Assembly (NCBI RefSeq): GCF_002482385.1
Contig: NZ_DLFW01000024.1
Span: 249,438-290,683, forward strand
From: Dysgonomonas sp. UBA7710
GTDB lineage: Bacteria > Bacteroidota > Bacteroidia > Bacteroidales > Dysgonomonadaceae
Reading direction: 5' to 3'
DNA length: 41,246 bases
Shown here piece after piece: positions 31,231-39,642 of the stretch (position 1 is the first letter of the stretch; each line of letters starts with the position of its first letter). Under the pieces are notes generated by a model that had not been told where the DNA came from, made no database searches, and worked only from the letters and a program-made list of their open reading frames with translations. A program made the translations under genes and the position numbers.

Positions 31231-33633
31231 TTAGCCATTGAACGGAATGCGTAAAAAGACTTGTATGTTCCTTCCCGGCTCGGGTATATTCAAGCGGCGA
31301 TAAAGGCTCATATGATTGAGATAGCGGGTATTGAATATGTTTTGTACCTGCAAATTGAAATTGACCGCAAACTTAGGAGTAAAGCGATAATCGAATCCCG
31401 CGCCTGCATTGAATAAACTGGTACCTTCTGTTTTTGCTTCATCAAAACCTACCCGGCTTTGCTTCGCATACCACTGATGGGAAGCTGATAATTGATAATA
31501 TATCAGACCTTTCTTTTTACCTGTATCTTTTAAGTATTTTATCTCATTAGTCATCGTAAATGGCGGAGTGAAAGGCAGGGGATTATGGTCATCCAGATTC
31601 TTATTCAGCACAAAACTGCCTGCAGACGATAACTCCAATTGCCTCAACAATAGCCATGCAATCTTATATTCTGCTCCTGTGAATATTGCTTTTGCCTGAG
31701 AATATTGGTAAGGCTTATCATCATAAAGCGATACAGGTGTTTCCTCCACAGGCTGTAAAAAAATAAAATTGGAGTAATAATTCACAAACGGACTTAATTC
31801 AAGGGACAACCCCTCCTTATTATCATAGCTTAAACCTAAATCCAAAGTATAACCGTTCTCTGCTTTCAAATCAGGATTACCAATCTCGTAACGGAATGCA
31901 GCGTGGTGTACTCCGTTTGCTGCAAGCTCATTCGCTGAAGGAAATCTGAAAGTTTTAGATACATTTGCCTTATATGTAAAACCTTTGTATGAGCGTGGTG
32001 TATATACCAGCCCTACACTTGCCGACCAGCTACCGAAGTTGCGGTCTACATCATAAGCACGTTGGGCATATTGTTTCACTATATCTTCTCCGTATCCCTG
32101 TTCTTCAAGGTAGGTAGCCAAGGTATTATCATAAAAACCTGTGACGTCCATATTCCCGAAATCGTATCTGGCTCCGGCAGAAAACAGCCATTCATCTGTA
32201 AAGCGGAATGTATTTATGAAAGATAATCCAGCTGATATCTGATTGTAACGCGGCAGGAAATACTCGAAGCCCCCTACTCTGTTTTGCTGATATTCTACAC
32301 TTGCGCCGATCGTTTTTGTCCAATTCTCTTTTTCATCCAGGAAAAGCCGGGCATTGGACGAATATGTCCTCAATTTGAAATCTACTGCAATATCATCGTC
32401 CGTCTCTGGCTCGGGCTGTCCTTCATAATGTTCGTGAAAATGCTCATATTCACGACGATGATTATATTGATAACCTGTATTTACAGACAAACGAAACGCC
32501 GATGTTTTCCACTCTGTATTATTCGTTACTGCAAAATGATTTGCAGTAGCATATGGCATAGCTATATTCCGGTGTGAATTATCTGCATCGTGATCGGGAT
32601 CATCATGGTCATCATCCGCATCTCCATGTTCATGGCCGGAATGCTCTTCCTCCAACTCAAAAAGTCCGCTCTTTTGGTAGTTATTACTTACATTCATATA
32701 TGTAGTCACATTCTTTTTCCTGAAACCGACCGTACCCGAAAGTGAATATTCCTTTCCCGCTGAATTGGGTAAACGTTTGTCAGGGAAAGCAATTTCCTGC
32801 GACTCATAATCTGCTTTTTCGGCAGGCAACCTGTAATCGGCATAATCTTTATAATTGTAAGCACCTTGCAAAAACCAACTGCCTTTTTGCCATCTGACAG
32901 CCAGTCCGCCCCCGAACAAATCATTATTCGACGCTCCATACAATTGCGCTTCACCCTTGAAGAAATCCTTATTTTCAAAGCCATATGGCTGTATCTCTAT
33001 CGCCGTTGTACTACCCGAACCTAATAACAATGAGCTTGGTCCCTTATAAACATTTGCATCGTATATATCCAACTGATTTATATCTATGCCATGGTCGGCT
33101 CCCCATTGCTGATTCTGCTGGCCAATGCCTCTGTTTATTACAGCTACCCTGTTGCCGCTCAGCCCTCTTATCACAGGTTTTGACGTACCTCCTCCGATAT
33201 TCATAGTAGCCACACCCGGTAAAATACTTAACATCTTATTGAAAGATGTAGATGGTTTATCATAGTCTATATGCCTTATAACGGGTTCTATATATCCTGC
33301 CGAAACTTCTACCTCACCAAGTTCTACAGCCAATGGCTTTAAATGAATATCGAGAAGCGTATCATTATGTAATGACACATATACCGTATCTGTTTTATAT
33401 CCTATGTAATTTACAAGAAGAGTATATTCATCATCTCTTAAATGACAAAAACTAAAAACGCCAAGACTATCAGTCAACTCACCTACAGGCGTATTTATTA
33501 TCGAAACGACAGCCCCCTCTATAGGGCTTCCTGTATTATAGTTTGTCACTTTTCCTGATATTGCACAGGTTGATTGGGCTGAAAGCTGAAGATAAACAAC
33601 AGAGAAGAATAGTATAAATAATATCTTTTTCAT
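31231..33633 (-). CDS. TonB-dependent receptor with His/Asp-rich loop (ZnuD-like)
   Basis: An 800-residue outer-membrane receptor, probably for zinc. Start 33633 gives signal peptide MKKILFILFFSVVYLQLSAQ. Then a carboxypeptidase-regulatory-like domain (about 22-105; ISGKVTNYNTGSPIEGAVVSI, GVFSFCHLRDDEYTLLVNYIGY), a plug (SFNKMLSILPGVATMNIGGGTSKPVIRGLSGNRVAVINRGIGQ, abbreviated), and the barrel ending NIQVFLRIPF. Near residue 333 an extracellular loop reads HSGHEHGDADDDHDDPDHD and on, and a second histidine-rich loop holds EYEHFHEHYEG, as in ZnuD zinc receptors. The gene follows a Zur-like regulator by 74 bp. Zinc is inferred from the loop plus regulator; copper or another metal remains possible. 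Confidence 0.88.
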   Translation of the reverse strand: MKKILFILFFSVVYLQLSAQSTCAISGKVTNYNTGSPIEGAVVSIINTPVGELTDSLGVFSFCHLRDDEYTLLVNYIGYKTDTVYVSLHNDTLLDIHLKPLAVELGEVEVSAGYIEPVIRHIDYDKPSTSFNKMLSILPGVATMNIGGGTSKPVIRGLSGNRVAVINRGIGQQNQQWGADHGIDINQLDIYDANVYKGPSSLLLGSGSTTAIEIQPYGFENKDFFKGEAQLYGASNNDLFGGGLAVRWQKGSWFLQGAYNYKDYADYRLPAEKADYESQEIAFPDKRLPNSAGKEYSLSGTVGFRKKNVTTYMNVSNNYQKSGLFELEEEHSGHEHGDADDDHDDPDHDADNSHRNIAMPYATANHFAVTNNTEWKTSAFRLSVNTGYQYNHRREYEHFHEHYEGQPEPETDDDIAVDFKLRTYSSNARLFLDEKENWTKTIGASVEYQQNRVGGFEYFLPRYNQISAGLSFINTFRFTDEWLFSAGARYDFGNMDVTGFYDNTLATYLEEQGYGEDIVKQYAQRAYDVDRNFGSWSASVGLVYTPRSYKGFTYKANVSKTFRFPSANELAANGVHHAAFRYEIGNPDLKAENGYTLDLGLSYDNKEGLSLELSPFVNYYSNFIFLQPVEETPVSLYDDKPYQYSQAKAIFTGAEYKIAWLLLRQLELSSAGSFVLNKNLDDHNPLPFTPPFTMTNEIKYLKDTGKKKGLIYYQLSASHQWYAKQSRVGFDEAKTEGTSLFNAGAGFDYRFTPKFAVNFNLQVQNIFNTRYLNHMSLYRRLNIPEPGRNIQVFLRIPFNG

Positions 33634-33707
33634 AAGAGTCATCCGACTGTTTTATTTCTGAGTAAATATTTTTTGATTCACTTATAATTATATTTCCGGC
33701 TAAAGGC

Positions 33708-34109
33708 TTATTTCTTGCAATCAGGGCATGTACCTTCAAGCAAGACCTCTACCGAATTTACTGAGAATCCTTCAGGCACGGCAACCGGTGCCTGAACCTC
33801 TGTTTCCAGACATGTTACCACATCACATTTTATACAATGAAAGTGAGCATGCTCCCCTTTGGGTAAAGCCTCATTATTAAGAGCATATTTAACCGTAGAA
33901 TCATGCAAGACAATACGATGGATAATATTCTTCTCTTCCAGCGTCTTCAGGGAACGATAAAATGTAACCCTATCGAATAAATCCGGTAAAGCCTTTTTAA
34001 TTTCATTCTCGGACAAAGCTGAATTATTATTAAGCAACTTGCTGATTATAAACTTACGGCAACCTGTACTTTTCAGGTTGTGATATTTTAATATTTGTTC
34101 GACATCCAT
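33708..34109 (-). CDS. Fur-family metalloregulator, Zur-like
   Basis: A 133-residue repressor (start 34109, MDVEQILKYHNLKSTGCRKF; starts further upstream would read through the operator). N-terminal winged helix at 1-80 (ENEIKKALPDLFDRVTFYRSLKTLEEKNIIHRI), then metal-binding dimer domain: HAHFHC at 87-92, C92-x-x-C95, and C128-x-x-C131, the structural zinc site of Fur proteins. The second half lacks a long C-terminal His tail. Gene order with a His-rich receptor favours zinc sensing (Zur) over iron or peroxide. It leads the operon; an inverted repeat covers its own promoter, so it should repress itself. Confidence 0.88.
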   Translation of the reverse strand: MDVEQILKYHNLKSTGCRKFIISKLLNNNSALSENEIKKALPDLFDRVTFYRSLKTLEEKNIIHRIVLHDSTVKYALNNEALPKGEHAHFHCIKCDVVTCLETEVQAPVAVPEGFSVNSVEVLLEGTCPDCKK

Positions 34110-34110
34110 A

Positions 34111-34146
34111 TTTGCAACAATACAATAAATGAAACATGGTTGCAAA
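34111..34146 (-). promoter_or_regulatory. Inverted-repeat operator over the zur-like promoter
   Basis: TTTGCAAC (34111-34118) is perfectly inverted as GTTGCAAA (34139-34146). On the minus strand the outer half supplies a -33 TTTG and the inner half overlaps TATTGTTG (34115-34122), a near -7 box, with a 20-base spacing. The start codon is only 5 bases beyond the -7 box, so the mRNA may be leaderless. A bound dimer pair would block polymerase. Confidence 0.55.
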
Positions 34147-34290
34147 TATAATACCACTTCATTAAAAAACATCTGAAAGAATAGATAAAAATTTAAAAAA
34201 TCTCATTCCGGATTAATAACTATTTAATATATATAGATAAAGATATTTCACGGAAACAAACAATTTCTTATAAAAAAAGCTCCCCCAGGC

Positions 34291-34319
34291 TTTGATACTG
34301 CAAAAAAACATTATCTTTG
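34291..34319 (+). promoter_or_regulatory. Promoter of mgtE
   Basis: -33 TTTG at 34291-34294 and -7 TATCTTTG at 34312-34319, 17 bases apart, about 140 bp ahead of mgtE. The rest of the divergent 348-bp spacer (34110-34457) holds the zur-like operator and no gene; a CACAAGC/GCTTGTG inverted pair (about 34331 and 34376) brackets the leader. Confidence 0.6.
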
Positions 34320-34457
34320 CAGCCGCATTTCACAAGCGAAAAATGACGTTGCTGATAATATCAATAATACCACAGCTTGTGAAAACTAATTCATCCCAAA
34401 AACAGAATCGTTGACTGAACTGTTTTTGTATTATCCACCTTATAATTTATCTTATGG

Positions 34458-35849
34458 ATGAAGGAGAATATCGAACAACTGACAGAACAGACCAAGCTTC
34501 TGATTGAAGCAGGTGATGTTGCCATGCTGCGCATCTTTCTTGACGATCTGAACATTTCGGATGTAGAAGATCTGATTGACGAACTACCCGAGTTTGCCCC
34601 ACTGATTATTACCACTTTAACTCTCCACAGGGCAGTAAATGTATTCAGGATATTAGATGTACCCACTCAGGAACGTATTATCATAAAACTTCCGGGACAA
34701 AAAATATCCGAAATTATTAACGGATTACCTCCCGATGACCGCACAGCTTTCTTTGGAGAGCTAAAGGATCAGGAACTACAGCATCGCCTTATATCGTTGC
34801 TTACACCCGAAGACAGAAAAGAAGTATTTACACTCCTTTCATATCCGGAAGACAGCATAGGGCGTCTGATGACACCCGACTTTCTTGCGATATCCAAAGA
34901 TTATACCGTAGAAGAAGCATTGCAGTACATCCGTAAGAATGGAAGAAACTCTGAAACGATCGATGTAATATATATACTCGACGATAAAGGTGTATTGATA
35001 GATGACTTACGGATAAAAGAATTACTTATCAGCGATCCCAAAACACCGATTACCGATCTCATGGACGGGCGGCTTATTTCTCTGAATGCCCCGGACCCTG
35101 TGGAAGAGGGCATAAAGATATTTAAGATGAACAACCGCGTAGCTCTTCCGGTAATAGATTCGGGCGGCATTTTACTTGGTATTGTCACCATAGACGATAT
35201 CCTCTGGGTTGCCGATGAAGAATATTCGGAAGATATGCAACGAATGGGGGGTACATCGGCTCTGGACGAGCCTTATCTGGATTTACCCGTCCACAAACTG
35301 GTATGGAAACGAGCCGGCTGGCTGATTATCTTATTTATAGGAGAACTACTCACAGCCTCGGTAATGCAATATTATGAAGAACAATTGGCACAAATGATAG
35401 TATTGGCACTGTTTCTTCCATTGATGATTTCGAGTGGAGGTAATAGTGGTTCACAGGCTTCCACTCTCGTTATCCAGGCTATGGCTACCGGAGAAGTTAA
35501 ACTCCGGGACTGGTGGCGCGTATTCCGCCGCGAAGTAGTTTCGGGGCTTAGCCTGGGTATTATACTGGGGGTCATAGGCTTCTTTCGTATCTACGTATGG
35601 CATCTCATATTCCCCAGTCTTTATGGTGAGCATTGGATTATGGTAGGCTCCACCGTATCGTTTGCCCTTACAGGCATTGTACTTTGGGGATCATTAATAG
35701 GTTCCATGCTGCCATTCATACTCCGGCGTTTAGGAGCAGATCCGGCGACATCGTCCGCTCCGTTTGTAGCCACAATAGTCGATGTAACGGGATTGATGAT
35801 ATACCTGACCATAGCCAGCTGGATATTCGGTCCATTAATGAATGGCTAA
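34458..35849 (+). CDS. mgtE: Magnesium transporter MgtE
   Basis: Inner-membrane Mg2+ channel gated by intracellular Mg2+. 463 residues: N-terminal helical domain (1-130, with LPPDDRTAFFGEL), two CBS domains (about 131-255; EDSIGRLMTPDFLAISKDYTVEEAL, ITDLMDGRLISLNAPDPVEEGI), and five membrane helices (about 285-460) including the pore signature SSGGNSGSQASTLVIQAMATGE. The last helix ends near WIFGPLMNG. The start at 34458 follows a run of AT-rich leader; another ATG 4 bp upstream is out of frame. Single-gene unit with a shared terminator downstream. Confidence 0.96.
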   Translation: MKENIEQLTEQTKLLIEAGDVAMLRIFLDDLNISDVEDLIDELPEFAPLIITTLTLHRAVNVFRILDVPTQERIIIKLPGQKISEIINGLPPDDRTAFFGELKDQELQHRLISLLTPEDRKEVFTLLSYPEDSIGRLMTPDFLAISKDYTVEEALQYIRKNGRNSETIDVIYILDDKGVLIDDLRIKELLISDPKTPITDLMDGRLISLNAPDPVEEGIKIFKMNNRVALPVIDSGGILLGIVTIDDILWVADEEYSEDMQRMGGTSALDEPYLDLPVHKLVWKRAGWLIILFIGELLTASVMQYYEEQLAQMIVLALFLPLMISSGGNSGSQASTLVIQAMATGEVKLRDWWRVFRREVVSGLSLGIILGVIGFFRIYVWHLIFPSLYGEHWIMVGSTVSFALTGIVLWGSLIGSMLPFILRRLGADPATSSAPFVATIVDVTGLMIYLTIASWIFGPLMNG

Positions 35850-35895
35850 ATTAAGCATGTCATAATTTAAAGACATACCCATAATTAACTTAAAT

Positions 35896-35934
35896 TTTAT
35901 AACTCGCAGCATAAAAATAGCTGCGAGTTATAAA
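35896..35934. terminator. Bidirectional terminator between mgtE and the FAD oxidoreductase
   Basis: TTTATAACTCGCAGC (35896-35910) and GCTGCGAGTTATAAA (35920-35934) form a perfect 15-bp stem with a 9-base loop between convergent genes. Confidence 0.85.
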
Positions 35935-35953
35935 TTTGTATAGTATAGTTATT

Positions 35954-37528
35954 TCAGGTAGGATTATTGCTTCCGTTTATTTTCTCCGCCAAAGCCTCCG
36001 CACAGCGTTCTCCATCCATTGCCGCCGAAACAATTCCCCCGGCATAACCGGCTCCTTCGCCGCAAGGATAAAGGCCTTCTATCTCTATATGCTGCATTGT
36101 TTCTCTGTCGCGGAGAATACGGACAGGTGAAGAAGTCCGGCTCTCTACACCTAAAAGTATAGCCTCATTCGTCAGATAACCTTTATAACTGCTTCCCACT
36201 TTCTTAAATGCTTCCTGTAAGCGCGAAGAAACAAACCTTGGCATCCACTCGTGCATAGGTGACGATATTACCCCGGGAGCATAAGATGTATCCGGCAGAG
36301 AATCACTTTTCTTACCATTCACAAAGTCATAGAGCCTCTGCGCAGGAGCTACCTGTGTTTCTCCTCCGTGCAGCCATGCCAGTTCTTCCAAATCTTCTAC
36401 AAATTTCAACAGGGACAATTCATCGTATTTTGCATATTCCGGAAAATCTTCGGGATGAATTTCAACCACAACTCCGGAATTAGACCAGCGGGAGCCACGG
36501 TTCGACGGTGACATCCCATTAACGACCACTTGTCTCGGGCCACTCGCCGACGGCACAACAGTACCCCCCGGGCACATACAGAAAGAATATACCCCCCGGC
36601 CTCCGGCCTGGACCACAAAGCTATATTCGGCTGCCGGCAGAAACTCGCCCCTGCCCTCTATGCAATGATATTGTATCTGGTCTATCAGGTGCGATGAATG
36701 TTCAACACGGAATCCTACAGCCAAACCTTTGGCCTCTATTTTTATTTTCTGGTCATGCAGCATATAATACACATCGCGTGCCGAATGGCCGGTAGCGAGA
36801 ATAACCTGTCCTAAAAACGTTTTTCCATTATTCGTTTCTATCCCTTTTACTGTATTATTTTCAATTATCAGTTTATCCATACGGGTTTCGAAATGGACTT
36901 CGCCTCCCGATAATATAATCTGTACGCGCATTTTTTCTATAATACCGGGCAGCCTGTCTGTTCCGATATGCGGATGTGCATCTACAAGGATAGATGGGTC
37001 CGCCCCATGCTGACAAAAGACATTCAATATTTTTTCTACATTACCCCGTTTTTTACTACGGGTATATAGTTTACCATCAGAATATGCTCCGGCTCCGCCC
37101 TCTCCAAAACAATAATTCGATTCAGGATTTACCACATGTTCACGGTTCATCAATGCCGTATCACGTTTCCGGTCCCGGACATTCTTTCCCCTTTCTATTA
37201 CAATAGGACATATACCTAATTCAATCAGTCTCAATGCTGCAAATAATCCAGCCGGCCCCGCTCCTACTACAATGGCCCGCGAACAGCCTTTTACATTCGG
37301 ATAATAGGTACTTACAAAAGCAGGATCGTTTTGCTCTTCATTCATGTATCCCCTCACTCTGAGGTTTACAAAGATATTCCGCTGCCGGGCATCTATCGAA
37401 CGGCGGAGAATACGCACCGAATTTATATCTTTAAGTGGAATACCGGATTGACTTGAAAAAATGCGTCTTACTTTTCCTATATCTGACGCCTGTTCTGGCG
37501 TAATGCGTAAGTCTATATCTTTTTGCAT
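35954..37528 (-). CDS. FAD-dependent dehydrogenase (COG2509 type)
   Basis: A 524-residue flavoprotein of unknown substrate. An N-terminal domain of about 75 residues (MQKDIDLRITPEQASDIG..VRILRRSIDARQR) precedes the FAD Rossmann fold: dinucleotide loop AIVVGAGPAGLFAALRLIELG (shown here as GAGPAGL at 89-95), FGEGGAGAYSDGKLYTR near 147, VILATGHSARDVYYML near 260, and GLYPCGEGAGYAGGIVSAAMDG near the C-terminus, which closes the FAD site. The layout matches widespread 'NAD(FAD)-utilizing dehydrogenase' proteins with no proven reaction. A TACCTTTG box lies 25 bp upstream and a terminator follows. Confidence 0.9.
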   Translation of the reverse strand: MQKDIDLRITPEQASDIGKVRRIFSSQSGIPLKDINSVRILRRSIDARQRNIFVNLRVRGYMNEEQNDPAFVSTYYPNVKGCSRAIVVGAGPAGLFAALRLIELGICPIVIERGKNVRDRKRDTALMNREHVVNPESNYCFGEGGAGAYSDGKLYTRSKKRGNVEKILNVFCQHGADPSILVDAHPHIGTDRLPGIIEKMRVQIILSGGEVHFETRMDKLIIENNTVKGIETNNGKTFLGQVILATGHSARDVYYMLHDQKIKIEAKGLAVGFRVEHSSHLIDQIQYHCIEGRGEFLPAAEYSFVVQAGGRGVYSFCMCPGGTVVPSASGPRQVVVNGMSPSNRGSRWSNSGVVVEIHPEDFPEYAKYDELSLLKFVEDLEELAWLHGGETQVAPAQRLYDFVNGKKSDSLPDTSYAPGVISSPMHEWMPRFVSSRLQEAFKKVGSSYKGYLTNEAILLGVESRTSSPVRILRDRETMQHIEIEGLYPCGEGAGYAGGIVSAAMDGERCAEALAEKINGSNNPT

Positions 37529-37552
37529 GAATCATTTATTAATTTGAGTGTA

Positions 37553-37560
37553 CAAAGGTA
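37553..37560 (-). promoter_or_regulatory. -7 box for the FAD oxidoreductase
   Basis: Minus-strand TACCTTTG, 25 bp before the start, fits TAnnTTTG. A GAGTTATAAGTTCTAAATTATG word repeat follows at about 37573. Confidence 0.6.
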
Positions 37561-37676
37561 TATTTTTTAATGATGAGTTATAAGTTCTAAATTATGAATT
37601 ATATCAACCGGCAATAAAAAGCGTCTGTACCACCGGTACTTTATTGTATGAATATAGTTTGCAGAATCTCGCATAA

Positions 37677-37709
37677 AAAAATTGACAGCAAACATTTCTG
37701 CCTGCTGCC
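37677..37709 (-). terminator. Terminator after the MFS transporter
   Basis: On the minus strand GGCAGCA (37709-37703) pairs with TGCTGTC (37690-37684) with one G-T wobble, then AATTTTTTTATG. It lies 36 bp past the MFS stop. Confidence 0.75.
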
Positions 37710-37744
37710 AACCTATATATATTTAATTAAATTTTCCTGAAATA

Positions 37745-39040
37745 TTATTCTACAGGAATATCTGTATTTACATTCTTGCTTCCGATAGCTGAATAATACA
37801 GCATATATGCCAATCCGGCAAATACCACCCAATAACTTGCCATATAACCTACACTGTCGGCAATAGCGTTCTGAAGAAGCGGCATGATACCTCCACCACA
37901 AACAAGCATCATAAAGATACCAGATGCAGCCGCAACATACTTACCAAGACCTTCTACTGCAAGATTAAAGATACCTCCCCACATTACAGATGTACACAAT
38001 CCACATAATACTAAGAACATAGCGTTAATAGGAACCTGAGTCATACCGAATGAAAGAGCACCTGTCGCAGGATCTGTCATAAATACAGGCATCGAAATAT
38101 TTTGAGTTGTAGGCAGGAATATAGCCAATAATACCAATACAAGACCTACAACCGAAGCAACAGTCAACATTACTTTACTGGACACCTTGCCTCCGATAGA
38201 AGCTCCTGTAAAACGGCCTATCAGCATCAGGAACCAGTAAGTACCTGTCACAAAGCCGGCTGTTGTACCATCAAGGCCACCACCTCTGGTTGCATCTGCA
38301 AGGAATAAGTTTAATGTTCCCGGTATACCCACTTCAATACCTACATATACGAAAATTGCAATTGCTCCTAATTTAAAGTGACGGAACGATAAAGCGCTGT
38401 ATTTATCTTTAACTCCTTTTTCAGCAGGTTTAGCCATGTGAGGTTCAGGTATCTGAACCATAGACAATACAATAAATACCGCAGCGAAGATACCCATGGC
38501 AATGTACATTACCGGATATACATCAGTGATGTTAGCTTTTGCCACTTCACCTACTAAAGCACCTACTAATATAGGAACCAATGTAGCACTTAACGAATTG
38601 AATGTTCCTCCGATCTGGATCAACTGATTACCTTTCTTTCCGCCGCCGCCTAAGGTGTTCAACATCGGGTTAACAACAGTATTCAGCATACACATTGAAA
38701 ATCCTGCAACGAATGCGCCCAACAGATAGACAACGAAACTTCCGGCACCACCCGAAAGATACTGTATTCCTACTCCTGTAAAACCAACAGCAACAGCAAT
38801 CAGCGCAGTTTTCTTATATCCGATTTTTGATAGCAAAATACCGGCCGGAATACCCATGAAAGCATATGCTATAAAGTTTGCGAAGTTACCCAACATACCC
38901 ATGGCATTGGAAACTCCGAATTGGTTTTTCAATACAACCCCCATCGGCGCTGCAAGATTCGTTACAAATGAGATCATCGCGAACAGGAAGATCATCATAA
39001 TAATAGGTAACAAATAATTCTTTTTCTCAGTACTACTCAT
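37745..39040 (-). CDS. Sugar MFS transporter, FucP/GluP-like
   Basis: A 431-residue inner-membrane protein with about 12 hydrophobic helices, of the FHS (fucose-galactose-glucose:H+ symporter) branch of the major facilitator superfamily. Signs: MGIPAGILLSKIGYKKT after the second helix (the A-motif position), GFSMCMLNTVVNPMLNTLGG, a patterned NxxVNP motif typical of FucP/GluP relatives, and GGIMPLLQNAIADSVGYMASYWVVFAGLAYMLYYS at the C-terminal helices. The sugar cannot be told; no sugar kinase or isomerase lies beside it. A large 602-bp upstream region with two symmetric elements suggests regulation. Confidence 0.87.
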   Translation of the reverse strand: MSSTEKKNYLLPIIMMIFLFAMISFVTNLAAPMGVVLKNQFGVSNAMGMLGNFANFIAYAFMGIPAGILLSKIGYKKTALIAVAVGFTGVGIQYLSGGAGSFVVYLLGAFVAGFSMCMLNTVVNPMLNTLGGGGKKGNQLIQIGGTFNSLSATLVPILVGALVGEVAKANITDVYPVMYIAMGIFAAVFIVLSMVQIPEPHMAKPAEKGVKDKYSALSFRHFKLGAIAIFVYVGIEVGIPGTLNLFLADATRGGGLDGTTAGFVTGTYWFLMLIGRFTGASIGGKVSSKVMLTVASVVGLVLVLLAIFLPTTQNISMPVFMTDPATGALSFGMTQVPINAMFLVLCGLCTSVMWGGIFNLAVEGLGKYVAAASGIFMMLVCGGGIMPLLQNAIADSVGYMASYWVVFAGLAYMLYYSAIGSKNVNTDIPVE

Positions 39041-39112
39041 AATATTACTTTAGTTATTAATTTAAATTATTCTTTATTAAATCGTTTCATAGTGTTTCAG
39101 TACTTCACTTCA

Positions 39113-39168
39113 GGAGTTCTCAGGGAGTAATTAAATCATAAAAAATCAATTACCCCCTGATTAACTCC
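39113..39168. promoter_or_regulatory. Long imperfect hairpin upstream of the MFS gene
   Basis: GGAGTT (39113-39118) pairs with AACTCC (39163-39168), and CAGGGAGTAATT (39121-39132) with AATTACCCCCTG (39148-39159) with one mismatch. In the MFS 5' region, 73-128 bp ahead of its start. No T run, so more likely an operator pair or an mRNA leader structure than a terminator. Confidence 0.55.
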
Positions 39169-39285
39169 AAGATACAATTTAGGAATGTATCTCAATTCAT
39201 GGTTATAAAAGGCTAAGTGAAGATTGTTTTCGCAAAAACGTTGTAAAAATACTTATACATTTTGAGCTTCTGTTGTCAAAAAACG

Positions 39286-39297
39286 TGTTGTACAACA
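39286..39297. promoter_or_regulatory. 12-bp palindrome TGTTGTACAACA
   Basis: Perfect palindrome about 250 bp upstream of the MFS start. TTGTACAA cores are bound by several GntR- and LacI-family sugar regulators, so it is a candidate operator for the sugar transporter. A nearby TGTTGTC (39271-39277) resembles a half-site. Confidence 0.4.
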
Positions 39298-39642
39298 TAG
39301 AAATTTATATTTAAATATCACTTCTTTTTATAAGTAATGATTTTCTTTTTTTATTATGGTAAATTTGACTATTTTTATTATTCCAAATCAATAAAAAATA
39401 ATCATTTGGATATTAACGAATTAATACATTTCCATCATTAAATAATTATAGATAAAAAATATAAAATACAATAAGCCATAGAATTCATTATAGTTCGTAT
39501 TAAATTGATATTACTTTATCTATATGAAAATCAACCGGAATATGTTTAACAATATTTAATATCATACTTTCTCTATAGGGAATTCATTTTGACAATATGG
39601 ATACGATCAACTGAAATATATTATACAAAATAAAGTAAACTA

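Larger units (their letters stand above)
39041..39642. other. 602-bp gene-free region between divergent MFS and sdaA genes
   Basis: No coding sequence was found. It is very AT-rich. Two symmetric elements lie on the MFS side and are listed separately. Beyond 39300 the region is almost pure A/T with no clear TAnnTTTG box for sdaA and no other structure I can support. Confidence 0.6.

Noticed and set aside
34110..34172. Longer zur-like protein starting at 34172
   Set aside because: The extra 21 residues would be encoded by the operator and promoter sequence and do not resemble Fur N-termini.
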